Assembly (NCBI GenBank): GCA_905221605.1
Contig: CAJNDS010002264.1
Coordinates: forward strand, 1 to 64,000
DNA: 64,000 nucleotides
From: Symbiodinium natans
Taxonomy: Eukaryota > Sar > Dinophyceae > Suessiales > Symbiodiniaceae
Direction of reading: 5' to 3'
The notes below the pieces were generated by a model. It was not told where the DNA came from. It ran no database searches and worked only from the letters and a program-made list of their open reading frames with translations. Shown one piece after another: positions 17,093 to 29,982 of the stretch (positions within the stretch are counted from its first letter, which is position 1; each line of letters begins with the position of its first letter). The position numbers and the translations under genes were made by a program.

Positions 17093-20000
17093 TATATGTA
17101 TACATATGCGTGGGATTCCGCCCCGCCCCAAACATCTGCGTGTTTTTTGGAAACGGCGGGGACGCATTTCTGGACTTTTGATGAATTTCCATGCGAGTAT
17201 ATGAGAGGGGGGGGGAAGGTGTCCAGGATGCGAGTCAGCTTATGAAGAGCAAGTGGTTTCTCGTTTTTGCTTTGCGGACAAAACCGATAGAGCACTCAAT
17301 CCGATCAATTGGCTTCTGGATCGAAGGTGGAAGATTGAAAGATGCCTGGGAGAATTGCAAACATGTTCACTTTCTTAATTTTCGATTCAGGGGCCGATTG
17401 AGCAGAATGACTGCTCACTCGGGCCGGGCCTTGGATCGAAGATGCTCTGACACTGAAACTCTCCCAAGACAATCTTCAGTCCGGGATCCTATTGAGCCGA
17501 TGGAGTGTTCAATCGCCCAGATCGGGGATTGAAGATGTATGAGTAACTTTCTTAAGACGGCGTGACAGCTGGCATCCACATCATGGCGTGAATACTGGGG
17601 AAGTGCAAGGACGAATGAGGTTGCAACAGTTCCAGCAGCAGAGGCTGAGGAGTAGTTGATCTTGGCTAGTGTGGTGCGTTGTCATGACTTGTCTTTCAAG
17701 ACTCTTATCTAGATTCAGTTTAGCTGAATCGCTACAAATAATTTTCAATGTCATCATCGTCGTCAATTTTTCTGGCAAACTAAATGTTATAATAATGTTA
17801 TAATAATGTTATAATAATGCTATAATAATGTTATGATGATGTTACAATGATGTTATAATAATGTTATAGTGTTAAGCAACAGACATACAACATAATCTAT
17901 TATCTACAATAAACACATAAATAAACATAACCCATAAATAAAAATAGTTTAAATTACAGTTGTTTTTCGAGATTTTGAAGATTGTTGACTAAATTGTTCT
18001 AATGGCACAACCAGTTGGCACAACCCAACTCCTTCTGAGGGTGGCCTAGCTGACATATACCTTCTGTAAGTGTTGAATTGTTGAATATACAGACTGAAGG
18101 TGATTCGCAAACTATTGCAACGAAAATGCTATACTGAGAGGCCAAAATCCTGTATTTAGTGGCGGAAAAAATACTAAGTGTATGACGGAAGGCGAATTTA
18201 AACAAAGGCGCTTGGTTCTAATGGTTCCTCCCAAAGTAGCATGCAAAAGTCCGAGTATAATTAACATACTTGGAGGATGCTTAAATTCTTCAGTCCAATG
18301 ATGATTCGAAATTTCATCCAACCTTGATTATTATCATCAAGAACTATTAGTTAACAGATCTACAATGACATGTGCCAATGAATATTCATGAGCAGAGCTT
18401 ATGGAATTAGACTCTTCGCTCGACTCTTGCAATACGACTTGCCTCGAAGTGTTTTTTGAGCAGCTTCATTAACTTAATTGGAGGAGCTCGATTAAATTAC
18501 TCACATGACTTCTCTTGTTACATGGTTGCTTACGCAAATCGCAGAATACCTTCATGTCTAAAGCATAGACAAGGGCGAATTATCCGAAAAAATATCACAA
18601 GGTAAAATGACCTTTCAATCCTACTGGGGTATAAGAGGGAACTCAGCCGTTGCGTTGTGAGGGGTTTTCGTTTCGATCGCAGAAGCTCATGAGTTGTCCT
18701 CGATGCTGTTCGTCATGATTTCCCTATCCTCCAATTCAGGGATATATGAGGCTTGTGAGTGACGGCTCTGCTGATGTCGGGGGTGAACTCGAGCCCGCCG
18801 TCGTTTTGGAAGCATGTCTGCGCAAGTCTCCAGCTTCGCGTCGCCAAACCATGAAAATCATGAAAATACGAAGATCTTTGAGGGGGCGGGGTCGCATCCG
18901 AATGTATCGAATATATATTTAGAAAAAGCACACACGCTTTCATCAGTTTATTACTCATCGAAGGCCGCCTCTCCGAAAGCTTGCTCAGGCGTTGCTGTGC
19001 CACAGCTCTCCAGGCTTCACCAGCACCTCGGCCCCCATACATTGCCGTACACATTTCTTTCCTCACGACGACGGACGCTTTCACGTCTTACGAAACGCTG
19101 TGGCAGAATGTGGCACAGACCTTCCACGCCTTTTTCTACTTTTTTTTCTCCCGCCCGCCTGTCCCAAGGAAGGCGGACTTGGCTTCGGTGATGACCTGAC
19201 AGCTCTCCGGCTCAACAACATTCTCGACATACAAAATGTATACTGTACATATATATATATACATGGTCACCCACCCCCCAAGATCTACACCCTCCTTGTC
19301 TACACTACTCTTCTGCTTGCTTCCACGCACTTGTGTACAAGTAGTGCACGCCGAAAACACTGTAAATACCGATAAAACCTTACTTGTCGAGTATTTCCGG
19401 GACTATTGTACGTAACACATCATGCATGCAAAATGTCTATAAATCTGCAACCGAATTTCGGTTCAAAATTATGTGACCTTCTATACTCCGAAAGCCAAAA
19501 AACCCTGGAAGGTATAGCAGCTTTGCTGTTAACACCTCAAAAAACTCGCGTTTTTGTGTTTTACTGTTGTCTTAGTAAACAAATACGTGCTGAGCTGCAC
19601 GTGTCAACACTGGGTCTGAGGCGGCTTCTTTCAGGATTCCCGGGAAAGGGTCTCTTTCTCTCATACAACAATTATTTCCTACCACTAACCATGACTATAT
19701 TATCATGCCTACTTTTATAGTAATCATTGGTTCCGTGGGTATGTGCTTCGTATTAAATTTCTATGCAATGAATATTACATTGGTGTGCTTTTAAACATGT
19801 ACCAGGTGTTTCAATAGTTTTTAATTTGCCTATTTAATCGACAGTTTGATTGGAAAAAGCGTTGCTAATTGCATTATTTGTATCGAAACACCTGAAAACC
19901 CAAAAGTCCAAACTTCGCCAGAGATTATCCCAAGGCTTTAGGATTTGGAATTTCCGAAGTTCACGAGGCAAATAGGTTTCTAAGAAAGAATATGCATTCT

Positions 20001-21589
20001 TGAGCTTGTCTATGCGACTTGTGCGTTTGAGACAGAGTATAATCTGTACAAGTGGTATTTAATTCGTGCGCAAGCAGTGTTTCATCATTATGTGCTGAAA
20101 ACTGCTTGTTTTATAGTCAAATCTAGTGTACATAATCGTTGTGCTAAAGTCGTGTTGCTTTAAGACTCTACGAGAATTATGCATTTGTAAGCTTGTCTAT
20201 GCTGTTTAAGAGTTCTACGTTCATAGGAGAACTGTGTACTTGTAAGCTTCTCTATGCGAATTGTGTGTTTTAGACTTAGATTTTAGACATAAGGCTAGGA
20301 TACTTCACTAGCCAGCCTCTTTCATAGGGTAGGAATTCAATATTATTGCCGTGCTATGTGTTTTTGAAGAGAATTTCCCTGGGTTTGGGACAAGCACTGC
20401 TTCTCTAGAAACAGAACGAATTTCTTTTAAACAAAGCGTCCTGTCTCTAAAATTGCAGTATTTGTCTAGGTTGCCGAGCACAATCGCTACATTTTGCAAT
20501 AGATATTCTATGAGTGAACAAAAACTAGGATAGTTCACTTGCCTCTTTCGTATAGTATTAGTTCTATATTTGCCTAGTACAGGCACTATGCGTCTGAAAA
20601 AACACAGTATTTCCCTAGGTTTTGGGCACGCACCATGTCTCTAGACAAAGCAAAAACCACAAACCAAAAACAACAAAACCAAAACAGACAGACAGAACTC
20701 AAACATAGGTTCCATTATTGCAAGACATATACAGTCAGTCGCAGTGGGCTGTCCCAGGCTCACCTGAAAGACCACGCCTGCTTCTGAGGGCGGTCCCCCA
20801 TACAGGAGACGAGCCCAGTGACAGGATCATGAAGCTACCAAAGGGTTGCTGCTACGGACCGCTGCAGCGGCTGCCAGTCAGCAGAGAATTGAGCCCCGTG
20901 GCCCCGTACACCTGAGACCGACTCGCAAGCAGACTCGCGAGCGGGAACTCTCCTTGCCAATCTCAGCACCTTCACACTGCTGCCACGTCGGAGCCGCGGG
21001 ACGAAGACGCGGCGATGCCCGTCAACTTCCCCTCTCCTCTACGTTGGGTCCTCCCAAACGCAGCGTCCAGCCAGTCTGGTCCTGTGCGCAGACCCGCTGT
21101 GCTTTTCTGGGGCCGCGGGAGGAAGACGCAGCGATAAACCAAAACAACCAACAAACCAAAAGAACCAAAATAAAAATTTTTCTGAGACTCTTGGAAATCC
21201 AAATCCAAAAAAACAAACAACCAAAAACCCCAAACCAAAAAAACCAAAGCCAAAAAAACAAAAACCAAAAAAAAACATTATTCCGAGACTCTTGGACAAG
21301 GGAATCATTAAATTACCCCCTGACGTCAAGAATTCGAAAATAATGTTTTTATATTTTTTTTTTTTGGTTTGCGTTGTTTTGGTTTCACCTGTCCAAGAGT
21401 CTCAGACTAATGTTTTTTTTTGGTTTGGGCTTTTGGCATCCTGATTTTGGCGTTTTTGACCTTTTTGGGTTCTGGAAACCTGTAAACGTAGATCTTGGGA
21501 GGGGGGCGAGCTATATACATATAGATATATATATATACAGAAACGTCGCACTGCAGACATATATATATATATATGTATATGTCCGTGTG

Positions 21590-21590
<1 letters not shown>
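17093..21590. other. Host intergenic DNA with short repeats
   Basis: No gene is supported. An 11-base tandem repeat (ATGTTATAATA) occupies about 17,783-17,870. Imperfect repeats of TAAGCTTGTCTATGCGAATT recur between 19,990 and 20,270. A partial duplication places 20,293-20,410 beside 20,524-20,650 (ACTAGGATA.TTCACT ... ATTTCCCT.GGTTT ... TCTCTAGA). A-rich AAACCAAAA runs lie at 20,645-20,690 and 21,135-21,280, with the T-rich complement at 21,350-21,430. Confidence 0.5.
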
Positions 21591-21633
<43 letters not shown>

Positions 21634-21634
21634 T

Positions 21635-21671
<37 letters not shown>

Positions 21672-21690
21672 TGTGCGCGTGCATTCGTGC
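21520..21690. repeat. (AT)n / (GT)n / (GC)n-GT compound microsatellite
   Basis: ATATAT runs at 21,520-21,575 are followed by GTGTGT, then a series of CGTG units and a second GT run to about 21,670. Potential Z-DNA-forming sequence. Confidence 0.9.
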
Positions 21691-24600
21691 GCCTCTTGTA
21701 CATGCTCATGAACAATGGATAAGCCTAGACAATGCAATGTTGCATGCTGACTAGAATTGGCCCGCCCACACCCGCCCACCCCCCTCCCTCTCCCTCAACA
21801 AATTTAAATGGGCGCGTGGACGTGGGGGGGTGCGGGGGCCTGGCCGCTGACCCATGAGCTCAGAAGTATCTCAGAAGAATCTCAGGAGTCTCTCAAAAGA
21901 ACTTCACAAGGACTTCAGAAGACATTCAGAAGGCAGGTTAGCTTTGCTCCGACTCTGCTCAGGCATCTCAGGAGGGATGGGCTCAGGTTCTTCGGCTTTG
22001 TTCAGGCTCAGCCCAGAAGATCTCAGAAGCTTAGTTTGAAGAACTGATGCATTCATAGTCTCTGATGACCCGCAAAAACCCCGCTCAGCAATTTCGGCAA
22101 AATCTACAACAATTCCGGTGGATCAGACGAATCAGCATTGAACATTATGTGCCGGCATGGCTGTGGCAGCAAGAAGTGCTGCAAGTACAGCTGAAAAAAC
22201 TTTGCGCATCGTTGCATTTTCTTACGCTCTGTCTCGGAGTCTCTGACAATTCCATCCTTCGGAGGGTTCGGCGCCGGCTGGCGGCTCGGATACCTTGATG
22301 TAATCCATGCATCCGAGGTTGTCAAGTCCTTTCAGTTCGGCCTTGTCTGCTTCATATGCTTGATCTGATTGATGTTATGAGCTGTGAGGCTTTCTGGGTT
22401 ATAGCTTCTGATTCTCCACATCCATGCAATGCACCCTCAATTTCAAACTCTCCGATGGATACTTCTGGTTGGACAGGTGCAAGTCCCATGTGCGCAATGC
22501 AATTGGACCACACGTCGCATCGCATGGTTTAGGACTTAGGACTGCTTGAAAATTACACCGAAAAAAGACGAGAGCTGTTTCCCTCAAGCAGCTGTCGTTT
22601 CCAGACGCTTGCACTCTGGCACCACAGGACACTGGTCACTGGTTGTGCTTGCTTGGCGCAGGCCCCGTTTCCAGCAACTCCAATCTTCCCACCTCGGCAC
22701 AGCCCTCGGCGATGTCCGAGAAGGCTGCTCCTCTGCGTGCTTGCAAAAGAATTTGCAAATTGCAACAACCACAAAGTCACATTGATATGTAGAGCTTGCC
22801 AAGTTGCCAAACTTTTCTGCATTTAAAGGCAACTGCGCCCCTCACATGATGCATCATGGCAGAGCAGGCTGGGCATGACAACGGGTGAGCTATAGAGCAA
22901 AGGCGATGCCCCAAAGCGCAGGTGTCAACGTCACTCGCGCGCCCGCGCGCCACTTGCCAACGCTTTTGCAAGGAATGTGGCAATAATATGCAATTCGTGC
23001 TTGGATCATCGCTTCGTGCTCGCGTGCCTGGCTGGCCGGCCACAGCCAAATCGTACGTTTTCACCAAAGAGGCCAAGAGTGCCTGCTTTGTGCATGGATA
23101 CCCCATGGATGCTTCGTGCTTTACATAGTAAGTACCGGTTCGTGGCTTCGTTCGTGGCTTCCATCAGGTTTGCAGGAAGTCTGCCTTACGACCGTCAGTA
23201 GTGCAATCGGCTGGCCAGACTAGCAAGACCCACTCGCGGGCCAAAGTCTTTATGACCATGCAGGGCTGCAGAGGTAACTATGTACTTCAAGCACCACATG
23301 CAGCCAAAAACACCGAAGACAAGGCTGGCTCCTGCGCCCTTTCGCGCACGCGGATCCTGGACGCCTACGGTGAGGATCCCAATTCGGCAGACTCTTCTGA
23401 TCTGCGTTGTGTTTCCCTGAGCCGCAGTCCCGGAAGAGGCATGAGGTATGCTGAGAGCGTGCACACCGACCTTAGTCCACGCAGGTGATGGGTGTCCAGG
23501 GTGTGAGGCTGGAGGAGCACAGCAGTAACATGAAGTAACATGAAGTAACATGTCACAATGCAAGTCATGCAAGTATATGCAAGTATATGCAAGTCATGCA
23601 ACTCGCAAGCTCTGGACCCGAGCAGGGAGACCATAAGATACTCCAAGGGGAGCGGGCCGGTGCTGTTCCCGGATTGACAGGAGTCCTTGCAACACTCTGC
23701 AACACTCCGAACCAGAAACTTCATTGAGCTCTGAGGCAAGTCACCATCGTAAAGTACGCCGTGAGGCCGACTGTGTACCTGCCAGGAGGAGAAAGCGGGA
23801 GGGTTCGGAACAAATGCACGGAGCATCACAGAATATGTCTCTGCATGCTTTCTGCTGATGAGCACATCTTGGCATTCTCGGATACAGGCAGCAGACAGGC
23901 GACCATCACCAGCGCAACGGAGCCCACACAGATAAACAGCGTCTGTGTCTGGGACTCCTGGATGGAGTAGCTGAGCAGCAATAGAGGGCAGCAGGTGTGC
24001 ATTTAATTTGAAGGCAGAGCGTGGCGAAACTATTGCGAGCGACGCATACTATGCATTGCTACGCTCCGTATGCTCTCCTGAGCGAGGCTACGACTGACAG
24101 TCACGTTGGCCAGTGCAATCAACCTCCAACAAGGGTGCCAAAGCAAGGAACGGCGGTGGTACCTTTGCACTGTTCCCTACTTACGTCGTTTCTGTTGTTT
24201 CCGTCGATCTGAGGCAGGCTCGTTCCCAGGACGGACTCCAGGCACAGGATGCCGGTCTCCTTGCCAGATGAGATTCAGCACACATAAGTAATACGTATTA
24301 GAACTATTCAGTACTCAATGAAACGGCATGGCCTCGAGAGAGTTCCCTGCGCAGAACAAGGACATGATCGCCGCCGTTGGGAGAAGTGGTTGCACCTTAC
24401 AAGCTGAGGGTAAATCTCCGCAAAACCCTGCACATCTCCGCTCAGTTTGCAAACAGTTTGGCCTCCTGTGTGAAGAGCCGCTGCAGATTGGGCACCAAGG
24501 CAAAAGCACTTGCGAGGCAACAGCCCAGAGCAGCACCTTCGGACAGGCAAATCCAATCGTGACAGACAACACAAAGATCGCAAAAGCCAGCGTTCTTGCA

Positions 24601-25559
24601 CTGAGCACCACTTAGCTCTGGGCGGAAGGCATGGCTCGCATGTGCTGACAGCATGGGGGCTCAAGCACTTGAGGCTACATGCTGGGGGGAAGTTCTGCTA
24701 CGGTGAATGCCACGCAGTCACTCACAATTCTTGTGGCTCATTGCGGTGGAGCCTCTACTGAAGGACGACGACTGCAGTGCTCTCTGTAAAGCTACGCTTA
24801 CAACGGCTTGGCGGCTAAGATCTGAATCAAACAACATGCAACTCTAGATGATAGCACTGACCAGCACCTGAATCTGACTGCTTGAGCGCGACATGGATTA
24901 GCTGCTTGTCCAGGGGTGCTCGGATTGGGAGCAGCGAGGAAAGCCCCTCTAAACTCCCTCTAACCATGTGCAACATCTGTGGAGTCAAATGACTTTAAAG
25001 CATACAGTAGGCATTGCAAAACACGGTCGGTTGTGATGCGCCTCTGGTTCAACTGAACTCGAACAAAAAAATCAATCCAGTGCAGCCTGCGCTACGGCTC
25101 GACCAACGGCAGAGAAGGACTGTACAGATACGACGCCGCCCGCCACGAGGATGTAGAGGGCTGTATGGCAAATATAGATGTGTGTAAGTGCATGTATGTA
25201 TGCGTATGGCAATCAAGGCGTAACTTTTTTTGTGTATGGTTCAGCAAGCTTTCTGGCGTTGTTTGATTTTTGGTTTTCCTGCACGCTCGTTTACTTTGCC
25301 ACTTTTGGGCTGTGTGAAACGCTCATCGGAAACATTGCCTTAGATTGATCGCTTCAGAAAGACATAATGGAGAGTTCCGCGGAGAGAACTGCGAATGCTT
25401 GAATACGACGCTCTCTATCCAACTCACTATCGAGTCTCGGCGTGTCGGTGAGGAGAGGCATTCTCCCCTCAGCTGGTCGGTGTCGGCTGTAGCTCGCGCC
25501 TGAGAGGACTCGCGATTCTTTCCTTTCCAACCATTTGCCCTTCGTCTTCCTCTTCTAAC
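21691..25559. other. Host DNA, no firm gene
   Basis: Weak coding-like minus frames occur at 22,399-22,520 (IALRTWDLHLSNQKYPSESL) and 24,450-24,611 (a hydrophobic start TLAFAIFVLSVTIGF). Neither has convincing splice sites. Short tandem repeats AGTAACATGA and TATGCAAG lie at 23,525-23,600. Confidence 0.35.
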
Positions 25560-25730
25560 TTAACTTCCTTCAAACGATATATTCATATTCACGGCCATTT
25601 CGTCTGAATCCGGGCTCTCCAGCTCCGTGGGCTCAGCTCCCTGAGCACCCTGGTGGCCGCTCCCATGGCCGCCGGCATTCAGGCGCTGGTCGAGGCCGGG
25701 CGGCAGGCCACGGAGCCTCTGCGCGAAGAC
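25560..25730 (-). CDS. Probable 3' terminal exon, unknown protein
   Basis: After an AG|G acceptor (CTTGAG|GTC at 25,731) the minus frame reads 56 residues beginning VFAQRLRGLPPGLDQRLN and ending NMNISFEGS before TAA at 25,562-25,560. The composition is acidic and Gly-rich, unlike the surrounding shadow frames. Upstream exons were not identified. No family recognised. Confidence 0.35.
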   Translation of the reverse strand, partial: VFAQRLRGLPPGLDQRLNAGGHGSGHQGAQGAEPTELESPDSDEMAVNMNISFEGS

Positions 25731-27174
25731 CTCAAGCTCAGCAAAACTCAAACACATCACTGACATACTCGGTTGTACCAAGCTGTGGAAGAATAGAAGC
25801 AGTGGGGGGAAGGTTTGGCGATACGTAGAATCGTAGATGTCATCATCTTTGACGCAGGGCAAGGCCAGCCGCTGCCACTGCCAAGCAAAGGGAACCCACC
25901 TCGGAGATGAGAAGTCCGGAGAGTGAGAGAGCTTCTCAGGGAAACTGAAGTCTCGAGGGCACGACCGTCATATCCACAACACGCCTGCAGACTCTTTGAC
26001 GCTTGACACTCGTCATTGAGGCCAATCGAGGCATCAAGGTGCGTCAGGCACGTGCTGTCCTTGCCTCCAGCCAACGGTGTCCCTTCCCACGACGTACCTC
26101 TTGGCTACAATCAGGCAGCCAAACTTCCAGTATCCTTCACGTCACTTTACGTCACGAAGCACTGACTTCAACGAGGTCCGGGCAAGCCCAAAAGGCAGTA
26201 AAGCGCTGCTCGGCCGCTGAGGCGCGTCAGGTACCTTCACCAAATTGTCTGTACCCCCTCCAGGCCTTTATTTCGCTTCATCACTTCCCAACGGACCTGT
26301 CTCATGTCACCGATTTTTGGTCACCAAGCCCGATACTTCATTCAGCACGCATCTCCAACATGCACCCAACATAAGCCAGTTCGTGTGATGCCTGGCTCGG
26401 TCACAAGTATGCCCAATTCTGCGCAAACTGCATATCACGGAGCACAAGATGAGCTGATGAGCGCAGACATGTTCTTGCAAACCGAGTACAACGGTTGCAC
26501 ACAGAACTTGGTCAGACGCGATGAACAGATCTTCTCTGAGTGCTCTCACAGCGAGCGTCTTGGGCCACGGAAGTGCAAGCGACATCTGAGGTAGACCCAG
26601 AGGTGAGGGGTCTAATGATTCTAATGGGAGTAAATATGTCGCGGTGTCCCGCCCCCCGCCTCTGTTACGTACGTTTGTTTGTCGCGCCTCTCGCGGGCTT
26701 GTCGTGGGTTGCCAGTGTCGCAAGATGGTTGCAAAAACGGGCTTATCGCGGAGGCTTGTCACGCCGAGCTAGTTAGTTACAAACCCTACGCGCAAAAGGA
26801 CGCCCCGGGCCTGTCCATACCTTGGACTGTTGACCCGCAACCTATATGAGGTAAGATGACAATAAGGCTGTGCAATTGGGTGTGAAGCGTGTCAACTATC
26901 GCGACTTCTCTCCCCTGTCTGGTGCCAAAATGTCCAAAACTCCCTGTCGTTCTCAATGCCTCGATATCCCGTGATGTTCTCCTTGCGTGCTCTCAAGTCT
27001 CAAGGCACCACGTGGACTTCAGCGAAGAACTTGCTGGATGTTGACGGATGCAATGCACGTCTGCGAGCGGACTTGCTGCCGGCGGCCGCCATGGCCCCCC
27101 TTCCTTCCCTTCCCTGCACTTAGGAGCCCCCCCCGAAGGAGGAACCCGGCCGCGACGGCCAAGTGGGTCTGTGG

Positions 27175-27175
<1 letters not shown>
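25731..27175. other. Host DNA, no firm gene
   Basis: One minus frame around 26,450-26,600 (KTLAVRALREDLFIASDQVL) looks partly coding but lacks clear exon borders. The remainder shows nothing I can name. Confidence 0.3.
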
Positions 27176-27218
<43 letters not shown>

Positions 27219-27310
27219 CCACGCATGACCCCCCCGAAGGGAGGCCGCCCCCAGGGGCGCGTGCTGTCCACGGTCTTGCTCTCTCTCTCTCTCCCTCTCT
27301 GATCCTCTCT
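27105..27310. repeat. Compound repeat: GC palindrome plus (CT)n
   Basis: A (CT)n run (27,181-27,216) leads into ACGCATGACCCCCCCGAAGG and GAGGCCGCCCCCAGGGGCGC, then a second CT run near 27,280-27,300. Closely similar arrangements recur at 29,460-29,660. Confidence 0.7.
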
Positions 27311-29455
27311 GAGCGTTGCGCTGCGCTCTCATGTGAAGGGGGCACGGGAAGTTCTCGCTCACGGCCTCAAAGAAGACGCGCAGCGAATGCGACAGTTCAG
27401 CAAAGCGGAAAGTGCACGGGCACGGGGCACTTCGAAAAGGATAACAATGATAACAATGATAACAGCATGAGAAGAGAAAGCATGAGTGAGAGAGCGCGAA
27501 AGAGATAGGCGGAACAAAAACAAAAAATAGAAAACGCTAGAAAGACAGCAGGACAATGCAGGGTGTAATGTAGTTTTTGTTTCAGCTGGGTGCGCTGCTG
27601 GGTGCGGCCGGATCTCCGCCAGCACCCCAGCCACACCTCCACAGACTTCTGAGATTCTAATTTCATGCGCTGCCATGCTGTCAATGCATGCGTCGTGCTC
27701 AAACGACACAGAGACGCAGCGGTGCTGCAAAGTCTCATGGCGCCTGCCCCTCCCAGCACCTCAGACTCTCTGACGACTCTTCTCTCCTTTTGTTTTTGTT
27801 TCCTCTCCTCTTCTTCTTCTGCTGAAACCTTAGGGAACCCCGAAGGTGCCCTGCGTGCGAGCGCGCCCGAAGTGCTGTCCTTCCGTGCGACTTCCCCTGG
27901 AGGCTTGCTCTTGCCGTGCAAGTTTCCCCTTTTCACCTCAACCCCTTTTCAATCACTTCCCCTCTTTAGTGGGGCCTTTGCCCTCCGGCTCTGCTCCTGG
28001 CTGTGACACAGCTGTCTCGTGGCACTTTCCCTGTGTTGCTGTTCGAGCCTTTCGTTCGCCCACACCTGCATGCCCGGAAAACACGCTACGACCCTAAGAC
28101 CATCCATTACCTGGCGACACCTAGATGAGAAAGCCTGTCCAGTCAACCTTCCGAAAGCCTCCCCGGATCCCCTACTGCTACCCCTCGGGTTGTCAACACT
28201 ACTGGCCCCACTTGGACTAGGGTTCTTCCGGACTTGCTTGGCTGTAGTGGTTCTCCAGGGCACTACTGTACTATTCTCTCTCTCTCTCTCTCTATCTTTC
28301 TCTCTCGCTCTCTCTGTCCTTAGTTGGCCTCTTTCTTTCCTCCGAGCTAGAAAGTCAGGCCCGAAGGCACTTTCCTTTGGCAATGCGCCAGCTCGGGAGC
28401 AGAACGGAAAAGCTTGGACAGTGGTTTGTTTGTGGGGAATGTTTTTTTTGTGTCAGGATGTTGACTCGCGAAAATCAAGGTTTTAAATCCTTCCATGCGC
28501 TGTCAAACCTCAAATTCCGCGAATGTCCTGTATACAGCGCTACGACGGGCTCTTCGACGTTTGAACATGCGACCTGTTTCTTTCCGTCTTGTTACATGAA
28601 AACTGAAAAGCCATCAGTTTATTTCTCTTCATCACCAGGTAAGGCTTTGGCCTGAACTGTTAAGGGGTCTCTGGGCTAGAGATGCAAATCCGAGATACCG
28701 GCGCCGGAGCATCACTGACTCTTGTACGATCCCAATCTAGAAGTTTCTTAAAAGACTCCCTAAGCCCTATAAGCCCTATGAGGAGCCGAGAGCGAGCCAG
28801 TGGATGCTGTTTCCGCACATTAACAAACATGAAATGAATGGGCACAGCTGTAGGCTTTTGCGATCGCCCCCGACAGATGCCTGCCCGTCCTTCCTTCCTT
28901 CGCTCCTACCTTCCTTCCTGCCTTCCCTACCTGCTAATCATTGTAACTAGTATTAACTCAGAGATGGTCCTGTTCCAACTTGCTTCTAGTGCATCAGATG
29001 TGGGGTTTTTCTACCTTCCAGACCGTGTTAGTAGTACTGGTGCGTGAGGAAAGATCGCTAATGAAGGTTGCGAATGAAATTTAGGAATTCCTTTGGTTTT
29101 CTGGTTTCATTCGCTTGTACATGATTCAAGTTAAAGGAACATTGTCTTTTTCTTAGTTCCGCGAGTGAGTGATTCAATGGCCCTCAAAAGTCCTACCGTA
29201 TCAAAAAATATTTTCAGGGCTAGTCATAATAATAAGAAGATGAAAACTAAGCGAACAAGGGCCTGTCTACTTTGTTCAGTATTTCGCTTGGTTAATGTGA
29301 TGATAGCGTTAAATACCCTTAATACTCGTCCACCTTGTGCTCGTAGTTGCCGGGGCCCTGCCCAGTGAGGTCTTACGAACACGGGGCAGCCTCGACCTCC
29401 TGCACCCGAAACTTTGCGATGAGTGGCTCAAGCCGGTTCCCGACTTGAGCCAAAC
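27311..29455. other. Host intergenic DNA
   Basis: It contains (CT)n at about 28,275-28,312, a TAACAATGA triplication at 27,440-27,465 and TTCC-type tracts at 28,895-28,925. No gene is supported. Confidence 0.5.
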
Positions 29456-29665
29456 TGCCCTCTCTCTCTCTCTCTCCAGCCACGAAGCCCCCCGAAAAGA
29501 GGGCTGCCCCGAAGGGCGCGAGAGTCCTTGGCTCTGTCCTGCTTGTCAGCCCCCCTCTCGCTCTCTCTCTGTCTCTCTCTCTCTCTCTGTCTCTCTGTCT
29601 CTCTGCACGCATGGCCCCCCCCCGAGAGAGGAGGCCGCCCCGAAGGGCGCGCATCGTTCATTGGG
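29456..29665. repeat. Second copy of the GC palindrome plus (CT)n compound repeat
   Basis: (CT)n at 29,459-29,476 and 29,558-29,604, with GAAGCCCCCCGAAAAGAGGG at 29,482 and ACGCATGGCCCCCCCCCGAG then GAGGCCGCCCCGAAGGGCGC up to 29,652. The core matches the 27.2 kb copy. Confidence 0.7.
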
Positions 29666-29746
29666 TTCCCCCGGTTTCAAGTTAATACCTTATTCCCGAT
29701 CTCCCCGAAGTAGTACGCCCCCATGTACCGGGTTCCCCCTCCATAT

Positions 29747-29982
29747 GCCCCAAATACAAACCAGGCTCTCAATGATGTGGAACTCCCTCGCCCCAAATTA
29801 CAAACCAGGCTCTCAATGATGTGGAACTCCCTCGCCCCAAATACAAACCAGGCTCTCAATGATGTGGAACTCCCTCGCCCCAAATACAAACCAGGCTCTC
29901 AATGATGTGGAACTCCCTTGCCCCAAATACAAACCAGGCTCTCAATGATGTGGAACTCCCTCGCCCCAAATACAAACCAGGC
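29747..29982. repeat. 43-bp minisatellite, about 5.5 copies
   Basis: Units start at 29,747, 29,790, 29,834, 29,877, 29,920 and 29,963. Each reads GCCCCAAATACAAACCAGGC then TCTCAATGATGTGGAACTCC and CTC. Unit 2 has one extra T and unit 4 has T for C before the next copy. The units are nearly identical, so expansion is recent. Confidence 0.95.
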
